From Thiohalocapsa sp. PB-PSB1 (GTDB lineage: Bacteria; Pseudomonadota; Gammaproteobacteria; Chromatiales; Chromatiaceae): a stretch of DNA of 64,000 nt. Below the pieces are notes generated by a model. That model was not told the DNA's origin. It did no database searches and saw nothing but the letters and a program-made list of their open reading frames with translations. The DNA is taken from contig CP050890.1 of the NCBI GenBank assembly GCA_016745215.1, forward strand, positions 6,262,001 to 6,326,000. Direction: 5' to 3'. Below, one piece after another: positions 26,343 through 35,676 of the stretch (positions are counted from its first letter, which is position 1; each line of letters starts with the position of its first letter). A program made the translations under genes and the position numbers.

Positions 26343-28706
26343 TTACTCATCCCGGTTGATGATTCGCGCCAATTCAATTTCAGTAAGCACCCGCACGCCG
26401 AGTGACGCCGCCTTTTCCAGCTTTGAACCCGCGTCATCACCGGCCAGCAGGTAATCGGTGTTGCGTGAAACGCTGCCGGTAACCTTGGCTCCCATCGCTC
26501 GCAATTCGGCCTTGATGTCGTCACGTGGCCGACTCAGTTTGCCGGTAATGACGAAGATCTTGCCGGCAAGTGGCTGCATAACTCCGGCATGTGGTTTTGT
26601 AGCAGCAAATGCATTGAGTCCGCTGACACAGGTATTGGAGTCGGCATGCGCTTGATTCCCCCCCTCTCGCCAATGAATCCCCCCAATTTTCGGATCGAGC
26701 AACCGAGCGATCACCTCGCGGTTATGCATCTGGGCGAAGAAGGTAACAATGTGCTCGGCCACAATCGGGCCAACTCCCTCAATCAGGCTTTGCTCGCCGC
26801 CGCGCAAGGCATCTGCGTCTACCGCTCGCAATGCTGCGATATTCGGATACTTCTCTACGATGCGTCCCGCAACGTTCGGATTCAGACCACGGATACCAAG
26901 TCCTGTAAGCCAGGCAGCAAGATCTGTTTTGGCAGTCAGGTCAGCATCAGCCGCCACATCGGGGTGCTTGGCAAGATAATCGACCAATGCGGTGGCGATT
27001 TTCGGCCCGATGCCGCGCATGCCGCTACAGCGTATAAAGTCCGACATCCCAGCCTGCATCAAGGCGTTGAAATCGCCGAAATGATCGGCTAGGGCAACAG
27101 CTGTGGCCTCACCAACCTCGCGAATGCCGAGGGCGTAAATAAAGCGCGGTAGTGTAGTGTGACGGCTGCGCTGGAGCGCATCCAAGAGATTCTGCGCGGA
27201 TTTTTCGGCCATGCGGTCCATACCCGCATAGTCGTCAAGGCTAAGCCGGTAGAGGTCGGATGGATCCTGCACCAAGCCGCGCTCCACCAAGTGGTCGATC
27301 AGTTTTTCACCAAGCCCCTCGATGTCCATGGCGCGGCGTGATGCGAAGTGGCGAATCCGCTCCTTACGTTGGGCTGCGCAAAACAGACCGCCACTGCAGC
27401 GGGCCGCCGCCTCACCCTCTGCTCGCACGATATCCGAACTACACACCGGACAATGGGTTGGCAGTTTCACCGGCAATGCGCCAGGCGGTCTGTGTTCCGG
27501 AAGCACCCGTACTACTTCCGGTATCACGTCGCCAGCCCGGCGTACGAACACCGTGTCACCTACTCGCACGTCCTTGCGTCGGACCTCATCGATGTTATGC
27601 AGTGTCGCGTTGGCGACGATTACACCTCCTACCTGCACCGGCTGAAGGCGTGCGACCGGGGTTAGGGTGCCGGTACGTCCGACCCGGAACTCAACCGCGG
27701 CAACCCTGGTGAGTTCCTCCTGAGCCGGGAACTTGAATGCAATCGCCCAACGTGGAGCACGCGAGACGAAGCCCAATCGCTGTTGGTCGGTACGTCGGTC
27801 TACTTTGAACACGACGCCATCGATATCGTAGTCGAGCTTGTCGCGGCGGCGACTCATATCGCGATGATAGGCGATACAGGCATCGATACCGCTGACGCGC
27901 CGCTGTTCGGGTGATACCGGCAGTCCCCAGGCGGCCATGCGAGCCAGACTGTCGCTGTGGCTATCGAAAGTGTCTGCGTCAACGCTCGCGTCATCCAGCG
28001 CGCCGAGTCCGTAACAAAACAAGCTCAGACGGCGCGCGGCAGTGATACGCGGGTCGAGTTGGCGCAGACTACCGGCAGCAGCATTGCGCGGATTGGCGAA
28101 TGGCTTTTTGCCTTGCGCTCGCGCCTGGGCATTGATTCTCTGAAAGCGGGTATGTGTCAGGAAGACCTCACCGCGAACTTCGAGCAGCTCGGGAACTCTG
28201 CCAGCTTTGGCATCATCCCATAGCCGTAGAGGCACGCACTGGACAGTGCGAATCTGGGCCGTCACATCCTCACCGCGATAGCCATCGCCGCGGGTCGCGG
28301 CCTGCAGCAACAGGCCATGTTCGTAGACTAGGCTGATGGCAAGCCCATCGAGCTTCGGCTCTGCAGAGTAGAGCACCATATCGACGCCGAGCCCTTGTCG
28401 TACACGTCTGTCGAAGTCGCGCATTTCGGCCTCATTCAGAGCATTCGTGAGCGACAGCATCGGCAGTCGATGTTCGATTTCAGCAAATGCCGCTGATGGT
28501 GCTGCACCGATCCGCAGGCTCGGTGAATCCGGTGTTTGCAGCCCGGGATTTGAGTTTTCCAGCTCCAGCAACTCCCGCATCATGCGGTCGTACTCGGCAT
28601 CCGGAATTTCCGGATCATCTAGTACGTAATAGCGATAGTTATGGTGGTTCAACGCGCGGCGCAGGGTTTCAGCCCGCTGCGCCAGCGCCGCGCTTGCTTC
28701 GTTCAT
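26343..28706 (-). CDS. ligA: NAD-dependent DNA ligase LigA
   Basis: LigA seals nicks using NAD as the adenylate donor. Domains in order: Ia (YYVLDDPEIPDAEYD), adenylation domain with the lysine nucleophile K118 in EPKLDGLAISL, OB fold (VGRTGTLTPVARL), a Cys4 zinc finger beginning CPVCSSD, helix-hairpin-helix repeats, and a C-terminal BRCT domain (LAGKIFVITGKLSRPRDD). At 787 residues it is over 100 longer than E. coli LigA (671); the excess is in the adenylation-OB region and a poorly conserved linker of about 40 residues just before BRCT (GGIHWREGGNQ region). It overlaps zipA by four bases. Confidence 0.96.
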   Translation of the reverse strand: MNEASAALAQRAETLRRALNHHNYRYYVLDDPEIPDAEYDRMMRELLELENSNPGLQTPDSPSLRIGAAPSAAFAEIEHRLPMLSLTNALNEAEMRDFDRRVRQGLGVDMVLYSAEPKLDGLAISLVYEHGLLLQAATRGDGYRGEDVTAQIRTVQCVPLRLWDDAKAGRVPELLEVRGEVFLTHTRFQRINAQARAQGKKPFANPRNAAAGSLRQLDPRITAARRLSLFCYGLGALDDASVDADTFDSHSDSLARMAAWGLPVSPEQRRVSGIDACIAYHRDMSRRRDKLDYDIDGVVFKVDRRTDQQRLGFVSRAPRWAIAFKFPAQEELTRVAAVEFRVGRTGTLTPVARLQPVQVGGVIVANATLHNIDEVRRKDVRVGDTVFVRRAGDVIPEVVRVLPEHRPPGALPVKLPTHCPVCSSDIVRAEGEAAARCSGGLFCAAQRKERIRHFASRRAMDIEGLGEKLIDHLVERGLVQDPSDLYRLSLDDYAGMDRMAEKSAQNLLDALQRSRHTTLPRFIYALGIREVGEATAVALADHFGDFNALMQAGMSDFIRCSGMRGIGPKIATALVDYLAKHPDVAADADLTAKTDLAAWLTGLGIRGLNPNVAGRIVEKYPNIAALRAVDADALRGGEQSLIEGVGPIVAEHIVTFFAQMHNREVIARLLDPKIGGIHWREGGNQAHADSNTCVSGLNAFAATKPHAGVMQPLAGKIFVITGKLSRPRDDIKAELRAMGAKVTGSVSRNTDYLLAGDDAGSKLEKAASLGVRVLTEIELARIINRDE

Positions 28707-29872
28707 TTGTTATCGGTGGGTGCGGAACTCAGCTGCAGCTTTGCCGACACCTGCGCGCGCAGCGCTTGGGCGCGTTCTTCGGTCAGGGGCCGGCGACCTT
28801 TTTCCTGAACCTGCCCGCCAAGCTCTGAAGCCAGCGCGCGGGCCACATGCAGTAAGTCATCATATACCATCAGGTCGCTAGGGTCGCCCTCGAGCTGTGC
28901 GAATAGAGCCAAACCCGGAGTCTTGAAATCGCGCATGTTACGCATCGGAAAGGAGCCCGGTTTCACCAGATTCGCCATGCTGTAAAGAGGTGCTCGGGTG
29001 CCGTCGTCAGGCGCCTGACGATGGAATATGTCCATCTTGCCAGGCATGAGCTTCTGATGCCTGGCCGCGGACAAAATGCGTTCTCCAGCAAACGGTTGAC
29101 CGGTGGCGACAACGAACAATTGAATCAGCAGTGGGCCTTGGTCCATATCAGGCGCTGTGCTATTTACATTCGCATCAGCGGCAGGTGATGCTGCAAATGC
29201 TGGCTTTTGTCCGGATTTCTGAGCGGCTCGCGGGGAGCCTTGCTGTTCAGCCTCGATCTTCACTTGCATCCCTGCCGAGGTCGCACGCTCGCCGTCTTCA
29301 ACTTCACCGGCATCGCTGGGTTGCGCATGCGTGGCCTGGATCTCAGAAGTTGGGATCTCAGAAGTTGGGATCTCAGAAGTTGGGATTTCAGAATTTGGGA
29401 GCTCAGGCTTGGGGATCTCGAATCCAGGCGCATCAGGGCTAGATCCAGCAGCCGGTTCCTGGTCAGATTCTGGGCCAGGCGCTTCGTCAGCGGCTTGGAT
29501 CTTTAGTGAGATGATGGCATCGTCGTCGGCTGTTTCAGCCGCCAACGGCATCTGGTTATCCGCCGGCATCAGTTCCCGAAGAGCGTAGGGTTCTGATTCC
29601 GGCGCTAAGCCTTGGTCGGATACTGTGTCGGGAGCTGTATCGGGTTCGGCGCTCGGGGTGTCTGCCAATACTCCAAGATCATCGTCATACTCGGACGGTT
29701 GCAGCGAACCGAGTGTCGGCTCGTGTTGATCGCCCCGTTGGTCACCAAGGTAATTGTCCCAGTCATCTGTATTGTCGCGTTGCTCGGCGCGGCTGCGTTC
29801 CCACAGGTACATGACAAGCAGGAACGCGGCTCCAACGACGATCAGGATTAGGCGCAGTGTAGCGGCGTCCAT
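28703..29872 (-). CDS. zipA: Cell division protein ZipA
   Basis: ZipA tethers FtsZ to the membrane. The 389 residues have the required layout: a short periplasmic start, one membrane segment (about 5-22, LRLILIVVGAAFLLVMYLW), a charged stretch, a long Pro/Glu/Ala-rich disordered linker, and the C-terminal FtsZ-binding domain (about 250-385, containing QLFVVATGQPFAGERIL and MANLVKPGSFPM). The linker holds a run of EIPTS repeats encoded by 15-bp tandem units. It starts about 80 bases after smc and overlaps ligA, an arrangement usual in gammaproteobacteria and a useful taxonomic marker, since ZipA is confined to that class. Confidence 0.95.
   Translation of the reverse strand: MDAATLRLILIVVGAAFLLVMYLWERSRAEQRDNTDDWDNYLGDQRGDQHEPTLGSLQPSEYDDDLGVLADTPSAEPDTAPDTVSDQGLAPESEPYALRELMPADNQMPLAAETADDDAIISLKIQAADEAPGPESDQEPAAGSSPDAPGFEIPKPELPNSEIPTSEIPTSEIPTSEIQATHAQPSDAGEVEDGERATSAGMQVKIEAEQQGSPRAAQKSGQKPAFAASPAADANVNSTAPDMDQGPLLIQLFVVATGQPFAGERILSAARHQKLMPGKMDIFHRQAPDDGTRAPLYSMANLVKPGSFPMRNMRDFKTPGLALFAQLEGDPSDLMVYDDLLHVARALASELGGQVQEKGRRPLTEERAQALRAQVSAKLQLSSAPTDNK
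29342..29401 (-). repeat. 15-bp in-frame tandem repeat in the zipA linker
   Basis: Three perfect copies of CTCAGAAGTTGGGAT and a fourth with three changes; on the coding strand they encode IPTSE-type pentapeptides. The unit is a multiple of three, so copy-number change would shorten or lengthen the ZipA linker without a frameshift. Confidence 0.85.
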
Positions 29873-29950
29873 TCTGTTCTAGGCCCTCGTTGTGTGCTCG
29901 TTAAAAAGTATATCAGCGCCAATGCATGATACGGCGGTTTTAACTTCGAT

Positions 29951-32900
29951 TCAGGAGGCCGCCACCAAGCTCGCGGCTGCGTCCAGATCCACTGACACCA
30001 GGCGCGAGCAACCGGGCTCGTGCATGGTGACTCCAATCAGGTGATCGGCAATTTCCATCGTAACCTTATTATGGGTGATAAAGATAAACTGCACTTGATC
30101 CGACATCGAGCGCACCAGCTCGCAGAAACGGCCAACATTGGCATCGTCCAGCGGGGCATCCACCTCGTCGAGCATACAAAAAGGCGCTGGATTGAGCTGG
30201 AAGATGGCAAACACCAGCGCCACCGCGGTGAGTGCTTTCTCGCCGCCAGAGAGTAGATGAATGCTGGAATTACGCTTACCTGGCGGGCGCGCCATAATGG
30301 TGACGCCGGTTTCCAGCAGATCGTCGCCGGTCAGCTCCAAATAGGCATGGCCGCCGCCGAACACGCGTGGAAAAAGTTGCTGCAATCCCTGGTTGACACG
30401 GTCGAAAGTCTCTTTGAATCGGTTACGAGTTTCACGGTCGATTTTGCGGATGGCGGCCTCCAGGGTTTCCAGCGATGCACTAATATCGTCGTGCTGTTGC
30501 TCCAGATAGCGCATGCGCTCGGATTGTTCGTTGAATTCGTCGATGGCGGCCAGGTTGATGTTGCCAAGGCGCTGGATATGGCTGCGCACCTGTGACAGCT
30601 CAGCTTGCCAAACCTCAGCGCTGGCTAGCGCGTCCATGCCCTGAAGAATAGCAGGAGCAGTGCAGTCACGCCCAGCAAGTTGTTCCTCGAGGGTTTGCCG
30701 GCGCACCAGTTGTTCCTGGCGCTCCAGACGTTTGCCGTCCAGTATCCGCTGCGCATCGGCAACCGCTTGTTCAAGGCGGTGGCGCTGCTGTTCGGATTCG
30801 CGTAGGGTTTGATCCAGCTCCTGCATGCGGTTGCGTGCGTCCACCAGCTCAGTCTCCACGGTGATGCGCAGTGCAAGCTGCTCCTGCAATTGCTCACCCT
30901 GCTCCACTAGCGGTTCAGCATCCTGCTGCATAGCGCTCAGCAATTCGTCGCGATGTTCGGCAAGGCTGCCAATCTGCTGTCGCGCTCGCTCCACCGCGGC
31001 TTCAATGGCGTTACGGGATGCACGTCTGGTTTCGACGCCGAGAGTCAGCCGCTGGCGTTCGTCACGCAAACGACCTTCTTCGGCGCGCGCCGCATTGACC
31101 TCGGCTCGCAGCCTGTCGCGTTGGCTGGAGAGGTCATCGCGTCGGGCGGTGAGTTCCTCGGTTTGTTCCAGGGTCTGATGTAGGCGTTCGCGGGCTTCTT
31201 CGATTTCATCTAGGATCTCGGTGCGGTCTTCGGCCAACTCCGTATGTTCCTTGGTCAGTTCTTCACGCCGCTTTTGAAGATGCTCCAGATGCGAGCGCCC
31301 GGCACCGAGTTCAGCATCCATCGTGGCACGTTCGCGACTCAGCCGGGTGAGAAACTGCAAGCCGTCTTCACGCTCCTGTTCCAGTTCCTGGCCACGCTCG
31401 GTGAGCGCTGCCTGCTGCTCGGCAAGATCGGCGATCGTCTGTTCCAACTCTTCCCCGGATGTTTGTAGGATGCGCAGCTCTTCGGCACGTCGGATGCTGC
31501 CTACGATCAGTGGGCCGTCGGCGGCGCTTTGTATCCAGTCGCGTCCGATCAGGCTGCCGTCGCGTGTGACGAAACGCTCGCCAAGTGCTAATCCAGCACG
31601 CCGCGCCAAAGCCTCACCCGCATTCTCGGCAATGCGGATCCCGGCCAGCAGATCAGCCAGCGGCCAGGGGCAACGTACCCGCGCCAGTAGGCTATCGTTG
31701 TCAACCGCTTGCGACCCGCTGAATGCAGTTCCGAGCAGCATCAGAGGGCCGCAATCGAGATCGGATGCGTAGGCATCCAGGTCCGGTACGCAAAGGGCTC
31801 CAAGTGCATCATCGAGCACTGCCTCAGCCGCACGCTCCCATCCTGCATCCACCTCTATCGTGTCGAGCAGGCGTGGCACGTCCTGCAGTTCATGCCTTTC
31901 TAGCCAGGCGGCCAGGTTGTCGTCACTGCCTTCCAGCGCCGCATCCTGAAGTGCTTCAAGCGAAGCTTGCCGCCCGCGGCAGGTCTGTAGTTCGGTGCGC
32001 GCTGCATCCAGCCGTCCGGACAGTGCATGGCGTTCTTCATCAAGCTTGCGCAGGGCATCGGCAGTGGCGGTCTGCTCATCGGCGACAGCGGCAATCTGCT
32101 CATCAAGTGCGTCGGAGCGTTGCTCGAGGGCATGCATCCGCCGTGTAAGCTCCGTGGTATCCAGGCGCGACAGCTCCTGTTGTATACGTGCCTCGCGCTG
32201 AGCCTCCTGTTGCAGGCGCCGCTCCAGGTTATTGATCAGCCCGCGTTCGGCTTGCGCCTGCTCAGTAGGAGCGGAGAGCTGTTGTTGCAGCTCGTCCCAC
32301 CTTGCCTGCCAAGCATCAAGGCAGATTTCACGGTCGGCCAACTGCTCGCCAGCAGCCAGGAGCTGTTGCGTTACCGTCTCCAGCTGAGGCAAATCCTGTT
32401 CCAATGTCTCGGACAACTGCGCATATTCCGCCTGGTCGCGTTGCAAATGCGCTTCGGCTTCATCCAGCTCGCGGCGCACACGCCCGAGTTCGCTTTCACG
32501 ACGCGAGCGGTTTTCTCTGGCAAACGCAATGGCTTGCTCCAGGCGGGCGATTTCAGCCCCTACCTCATAGTAGCGACCCTGAACTGCGTTGAAGTGATCC
32601 GAGGCATCGGCGAAGCCATCACGGTGCGCCTCGATTGCGGCCTCGACAGCTCGTTGCTCGGCGCGGCGCGCTTCCAATGCCACCTCGTGCTCGCCGATCA
32701 CTCGCTCACGTTCGCCGAGATCGCGGTCCAGATCGCGCCAGCGCAGGGCCGTGAGCTGATCTTCCAAACGCCGCTCATCGGTTTTCAAGCGTCGATATTT
32801 CTCAGCCGTGGCTGCTTGGCGTTCCAGGTGCTGAAGTTGTTTTCTAACCTCGTCGCGCAGATCATTCAACCGTTCAAGATTCTCGCGCGTGTGGCGCATG

Positions 32901-33448
32901 CGGTTTTCTGTCTCGCGGCGTCGCTCCTTGTATTTTGAGATGCCGGCTGCTTCTTCGATGAAGAGTCGCAGTTCATCAGGCCTTGCCTCAATGAAGCGAG
33001 AGATCACACCCTGTTCGATGATGGCGTAGCTGCGTGGACCGAGCCCAGTGCCGAGGAACAAATCCTGGATATCGCGCCGGCGACAACGTGCACCGTTGAG
33101 AAAATAGGCAGACTGTCCGTCACGCGAAACCTGGCGCTTGACTGCAATTTGATTGAATGCCGAGAATTGGCCGCCGGCACGTCCGTCGCTGTTGTCGAAA
33201 GTCAACTCGATGCTGGCCGTACCGACTGGCTTGCGGCTAGTGCTGCCGTTGAAGATGACATCGGCCATCGACTCGCCGCGCAGCATCTTGGCAGAACTCT
33301 CGCCCATGACCCAACGTACCGCGTCAATAACGTTGGACTTACCACAGCCATTCGGCCCGACGACGCCGGCCAGATTGCTTGGAAACGGTATCGTGGTTGG
33401 GTCCACAAAGGATTTGAACCCGGCGAGTTTGATTTTTTCGAGCCGCAT
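29951..33448 (-). CDS. smc: Chromosome segregation protein SMC
   Basis: SMC is the ATPase of the bacterial condensin. The 1165 residues show Walker A VGPNGCGKSNVIDAVRW near the N-terminus, long coiled coils (about 170-500 and 670-1000) flanking a hinge (about 510-660 with DNLAAWLERHELQDVPRLL), then the ABC signature LSGGEKALTAVALVFAIF and Walker B CMLDEVDAPLDDANV. Presence of SMC with ScpA/ScpB rather than MukBEF is informative: MukB replaces it in Enterobacterales and relatives, so the organism is outside that group. The start begins a run smc-zipA-ligA. Confidence 0.96.
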   Translation of the reverse strand: MRLEKIKLAGFKSFVDPTTIPFPSNLAGVVGPNGCGKSNVIDAVRWVMGESSAKMLRGESMADVIFNGSTSRKPVGTASIELTFDNSDGRAGGQFSAFNQIAVKRQVSRDGQSAYFLNGARCRRRDIQDLFLGTGLGPRSYAIIEQGVISRFIEARPDELRLFIEEAAGISKYKERRRETENRMRHTRENLERLNDLRDEVRKQLQHLERQAATAEKYRRLKTDERRLEDQLTALRWRDLDRDLGERERVIGEHEVALEARRAEQRAVEAAIEAHRDGFADASDHFNAVQGRYYEVGAEIARLEQAIAFARENRSRRESELGRVRRELDEAEAHLQRDQAEYAQLSETLEQDLPQLETVTQQLLAAGEQLADREICLDAWQARWDELQQQLSAPTEQAQAERGLINNLERRLQQEAQREARIQQELSRLDTTELTRRMHALEQRSDALDEQIAAVADEQTATADALRKLDEERHALSGRLDAARTELQTCRGRQASLEALQDAALEGSDDNLAAWLERHELQDVPRLLDTIEVDAGWERAAEAVLDDALGALCVPDLDAYASDLDCGPLMLLGTAFSGSQAVDNDSLLARVRCPWPLADLLAGIRIAENAGEALARRAGLALGERFVTRDGSLIGRDWIQSAADGPLIVGSIRRAEELRILQTSGEELEQTIADLAEQQAALTERGQELEQEREDGLQFLTRLSRERATMDAELGAGRSHLEHLQKRREELTKEHTELAEDRTEILDEIEEARERLHQTLEQTEELTARRDDLSSQRDRLRAEVNAARAEEGRLRDERQRLTLGVETRRASRNAIEAAVERARQQIGSLAEHRDELLSAMQQDAEPLVEQGEQLQEQLALRITVETELVDARNRMQELDQTLRESEQQRHRLEQAVADAQRILDGKRLERQEQLVRRQTLEEQLAGRDCTAPAILQGMDALASAEVWQAELSQVRSHIQRLGNINLAAIDEFNEQSERMRYLEQQHDDISASLETLEAAIRKIDRETRNRFKETFDRVNQGLQQLFPRVFGGGHAYLELTGDDLLETGVTIMARPPGKRNSSIHLLSGGEKALTAVALVFAIFQLNPAPFCMLDEVDAPLDDANVGRFCELVRSMSDQVQFIFITHNKVTMEIADHLIGVTMHEPGCSRLVSVDLDAAASLVAAS

Positions 33449-33572
33449 TGAGGAAAGATACTGAAGCCAAATTGAACGAACAAGAGCGTTGAGCGAATCC
33501 GTGTTTGCAATGCAGCTGCTCGTGCTTAGGCGCTTTCTGTCAATCGTCCTGCTTCTCGGGCACGGCGGCCTG

Positions 33573-33703
33573 CTAGTGCTCTGCTGCGGAAGTCGCGAGA
33601 CCGTTGGCAGTCGTTGTTGTTGTCGTCATCGATAACCCAAGATGAGCGATTACGACAACGACAAACAGCAGAAACGGTAGCGGGACATCCGCACCGCTGC
33701 ACT
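33573..33703 (+). mobile_element. S1 short inverted-repeat element, copy C
   Basis: Starts CTAGTGCTCTGCTGCGGAAG and ends GGGACATCCGCACCGCTGCAC. The interior (GTCGTCATCGATAACCCA, GATGAGCGATTACGACAAC, AACAGCAGAAACGGTAGCG) matches copy B nearly throughout. It abuts S2 copy C with no bases between; the shared boundary reads TCGG where TAGG would be expected. The 33449-33572 segment between smc and this element holds no gene. Confidence 0.75.
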
Positions 33704-33865
33704 CGGGCGATTTGTGTCGAGCAACATACCACCTGGCTTGTCTTCTCGTCCGCCTTCTTTGTCGCGGCAACCCGCCCACAGAGGGACTATGGGCGAGTCT
33801 CCGCTGCGCGAAGGCGAACGAGAATCCGGCGCCAGTTGGTATGTTTCTCTCCGGCAATCGCCTAG
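33704..33865 (-). mobile_element. S2 short inverted-repeat element, copy C
   Basis: Same orientation as copy B. Left end GGGCGATTTGTGTCGAGCAA, right end TTTCTCTCCGGCAATCGCCTAG. The centre is CCCGCCCACAG with CTATGGGCGAG. It lies about 70 bases upstream of queF, so the queF leader follows it directly; GAGTATATACAGT between the element and queF is the only AT-rich, promoter-like stretch there. Confidence 0.75.
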
Positions 33866-33937
33866 ACTGCCGGATAAGATTGTCGATTCCTGCCGACCCG
33901 GTGAGTTGGAAGACCCTCCATCAGGAGTATATACAGT

Positions 33938-34327
33938 ATGAGTTCAGTGGCGAGCAACAAACTCGATACTTTTCCCAATCCTGCGCCCGAACGCGACTAT
34001 ACAGTGCGCATTAGAGTACCCGAGTTCACCTGCCTATGTCCGAAAACAGGCCAGCCGGATTTCGCCGAGCTGACCTTGGAGTATGTTCCCGAGGCGCTTT
34101 GCGTAGAACTCAAATCGCTCAAGCTGTACGTTTGGTCGTTTCGGGATAAAGGCGCTTTTCATGAGGACGTCACCAATCGCATCCTGACCGATTTGGTAGC
34201 GGTTATGTCACCGCGTTTCTTGCGCCTGAGCGCTGACTTTAATGTTCGCGGCGGTATCTATACCAGTGTTGTCGCCGAGCATCGCGCCTTGGGTTGGAAC
34301 CCGCTCCAACCCGTGCAGCTGCCTTGA
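33938..34327 (+). CDS. queF: NADPH-dependent 7-cyano-7-deazaguanine reductase QueF (type I)
   Basis: QueF reduces preQ0 to preQ1 in queuosine synthesis, the only known nitrile reductase. The 129 residues are the short, unimodular YkvM type. The nucleophile Cys is in FTCLCPKTGQPDFAEL, and the QueF motif is ELKSLKLYVWSFRDKGAFHE, giving the NADPH- and substrate-binding Glu and His. No other queuosine genes are adjacent and no preQ1 riboswitch is apparent upstream; the leader is short and follows an S2 element. The next gene starts six bases downstream. Confidence 0.95.
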   Translation: MSSVASNKLDTFPNPAPERDYTVRIRVPEFTCLCPKTGQPDFAELTLEYVPEALCVELKSLKLYVWSFRDKGAFHEDVTNRILTDLVAVMSPRFLRLSADFNVRGGIYTSVVAEHRALGWNPLQPVQLP

Positions 34328-34332
34328 CCGCC

Positions 34333-35643
34333 ATGCTAGGCATTGGTGTTGACCTGGGCACTTCCGGCTGCCGAGCCGTGGCCGTTGATGCCCGACAACA
34401 GCTGCTCGCAACCGCGCAGGCGGCATTGCCATCTCCAGTGCGCGATGTTTCGAGGGAGGGTTGTATTGAACAGAATCCGGAACTTTGGTGGGACGCCGTA
34501 CTGACAGTGCTGCGTCGACTCGCGGCGAGGCTTGATCCGGAGGTGCTCGACAGCAAGCAGGACATGGCGCTGTGCGTCGATGGCACATCAGCAACTTTAC
34601 TGCTGTGCCAACCGAATGGCACGCCGCTTGGTCCGGCACTCATGTACAACGATAGTCGATCCGTGCTCGCCGCTAAACGTATCCTAGAGTTCGCCCCTGG
34701 CGGATCGGCTGCGCGCGGCGCTGCTTCGAGTTTGGCGAAGGCGATGCATTTGAGCACGGCGCAAATGCGGGAGATAAGCACGCCAAGCTGGGCACTGCAC
34801 CAGGCAGATTGGATTATCGGCAGATTGCGTAATCAGTTTGGCGACAGCGACTGGAACAATGCGTTAAAGCTCGGCTTTGATCCCGTCGAGCTTGTCTGGC
34901 CCGAGTGGGTCCGGCAGCTGCTTCCTGCCGGCATCATGCTGCCGCGCGTGCATGCACCAGGTACGCTGCTTGGCCCCATCTCCGCGCCAGTGGCGAAGCT
35001 CGTCGGGCTGCCAGCCAGGCTCATGCTGTGCGCTGGCACCACGGATAGTACCGCTGCTGTCATCGCCACCGGAGCTTGCCACCGCGGTGATGCCGTAACC
35101 AGCCTTGGCAGTACGCTGGTACTGAAGCTGCTTTCCAAGCAGCCGATTTCGGCGCCGCAATACGGCGTCTACAGCCATCGCTTGGGCGACCAATGGCTGG
35201 TAGGTGGTGCATCCAACAGTGGTGGCGCGACGCTGCGATGCTTTTTCGACGATAGGCGAATTGAGCAGCTGTCACAAAGCATCGACCCGAGCAAGGGTTC
35301 CGGCCTGGACTATTATCCGCTGTTGGCTGTCGGTGAGCGATTTCCGATTGCCGATCCAACAATGCTGCCGCGAATGTCGCCCCGCCCGTCCGACGATGTG
35401 CGATTTCTACAAGGCCTGTTCGAGGGCATCGCCCGCATTGAGCGTGACGGGTACGAACGTCTGGCTCAGTTAGGTGCGCCGCCGCCACAGCGCGTGCTCA
35501 GCACCGGTGGCGGTGCCCGCAATCCGGTTTGGAGTAAGATACGCCAGCGCCTGCTCGGTGTGCCAGTGTTGGCCGCTGAACGACAGGACGCGGCCTATGG
35601 TGCTGCACTGCTTGCCCTGCATCCGCTCATCGCGAAGGAGTGA
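34333..35643 (+). CDS. FGGY-family carbohydrate kinase (ribulokinase/XK-1-like)
   Basis: The reading frame is open from 34294, but the natural N-terminus is MLGIGVDLGTSGCRAV from 34333, giving 436 residues. The ATPase fold motifs are the phosphate-1 DLGTSG loop, the catalytic Asp region YNDSR, the phosphate-2 loop CAGTTDSTAA, and the adenosine loop VLSTGGGARNPVW. FGGY kinases phosphorylate pentoses or hexoses; the compact size and motif forms suggest the ribulose/xylulose-kinase-like XK-1/SePSK group, but substrate is not shown by context. It begins six bases after queF and converges on prsT. Confidence 0.88.
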   Translation: MLGIGVDLGTSGCRAVAVDARQQLLATAQAALPSPVRDVSREGCIEQNPELWWDAVLTVLRRLAARLDPEVLDSKQDMALCVDGTSATLLLCQPNGTPLGPALMYNDSRSVLAAKRILEFAPGGSAARGAASSLAKAMHLSTAQMREISTPSWALHQADWIIGRLRNQFGDSDWNNALKLGFDPVELVWPEWVRQLLPAGIMLPRVHAPGTLLGPISAPVAKLVGLPARLMLCAGTTDSTAAVIATGACHRGDAVTSLGSTLVLKLLSKQPISAPQYGVYSHRLGDQWLVGGASNSGGATLRCFFDDRRIEQLSQSIDPSKGSGLDYYPLLAVGERFPIADPTMLPRMSPRPSDDVRFLQGLFEGIARIERDGYERLAQLGAPPPQRVLSTGGGARNPVWSKIRQRLLGVPVLAAERQDAAYGAALLALHPLIAKE

Positions 35644-35652
35644 ATTACAACC

Positions 35653-35676
35653 GAGCAATGCTTCAGATTGCTGCTC
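35653..35676. terminator. Possible hairpin between convergent genes
   Basis: GAGCAAT and ATTGCTGCTC pair with a two-base bulge in the 31-base gap between the FGGY kinase and prsT. There is no T-run on either side, so termination is only a possibility. Confidence 0.3.

Noticed and set aside
32027..32938. 303-codon frame antisense to smc
   Set aside because: Long only because of codon bias in the smc coiled-coil coding strand; Leu/Phe-rich nonsense product.
33866..33937. preQ1 riboswitch before queF
   Set aside because: The leader is about 70 bases after an S2 element and shows no aptamer-like stem and A-rich tail.
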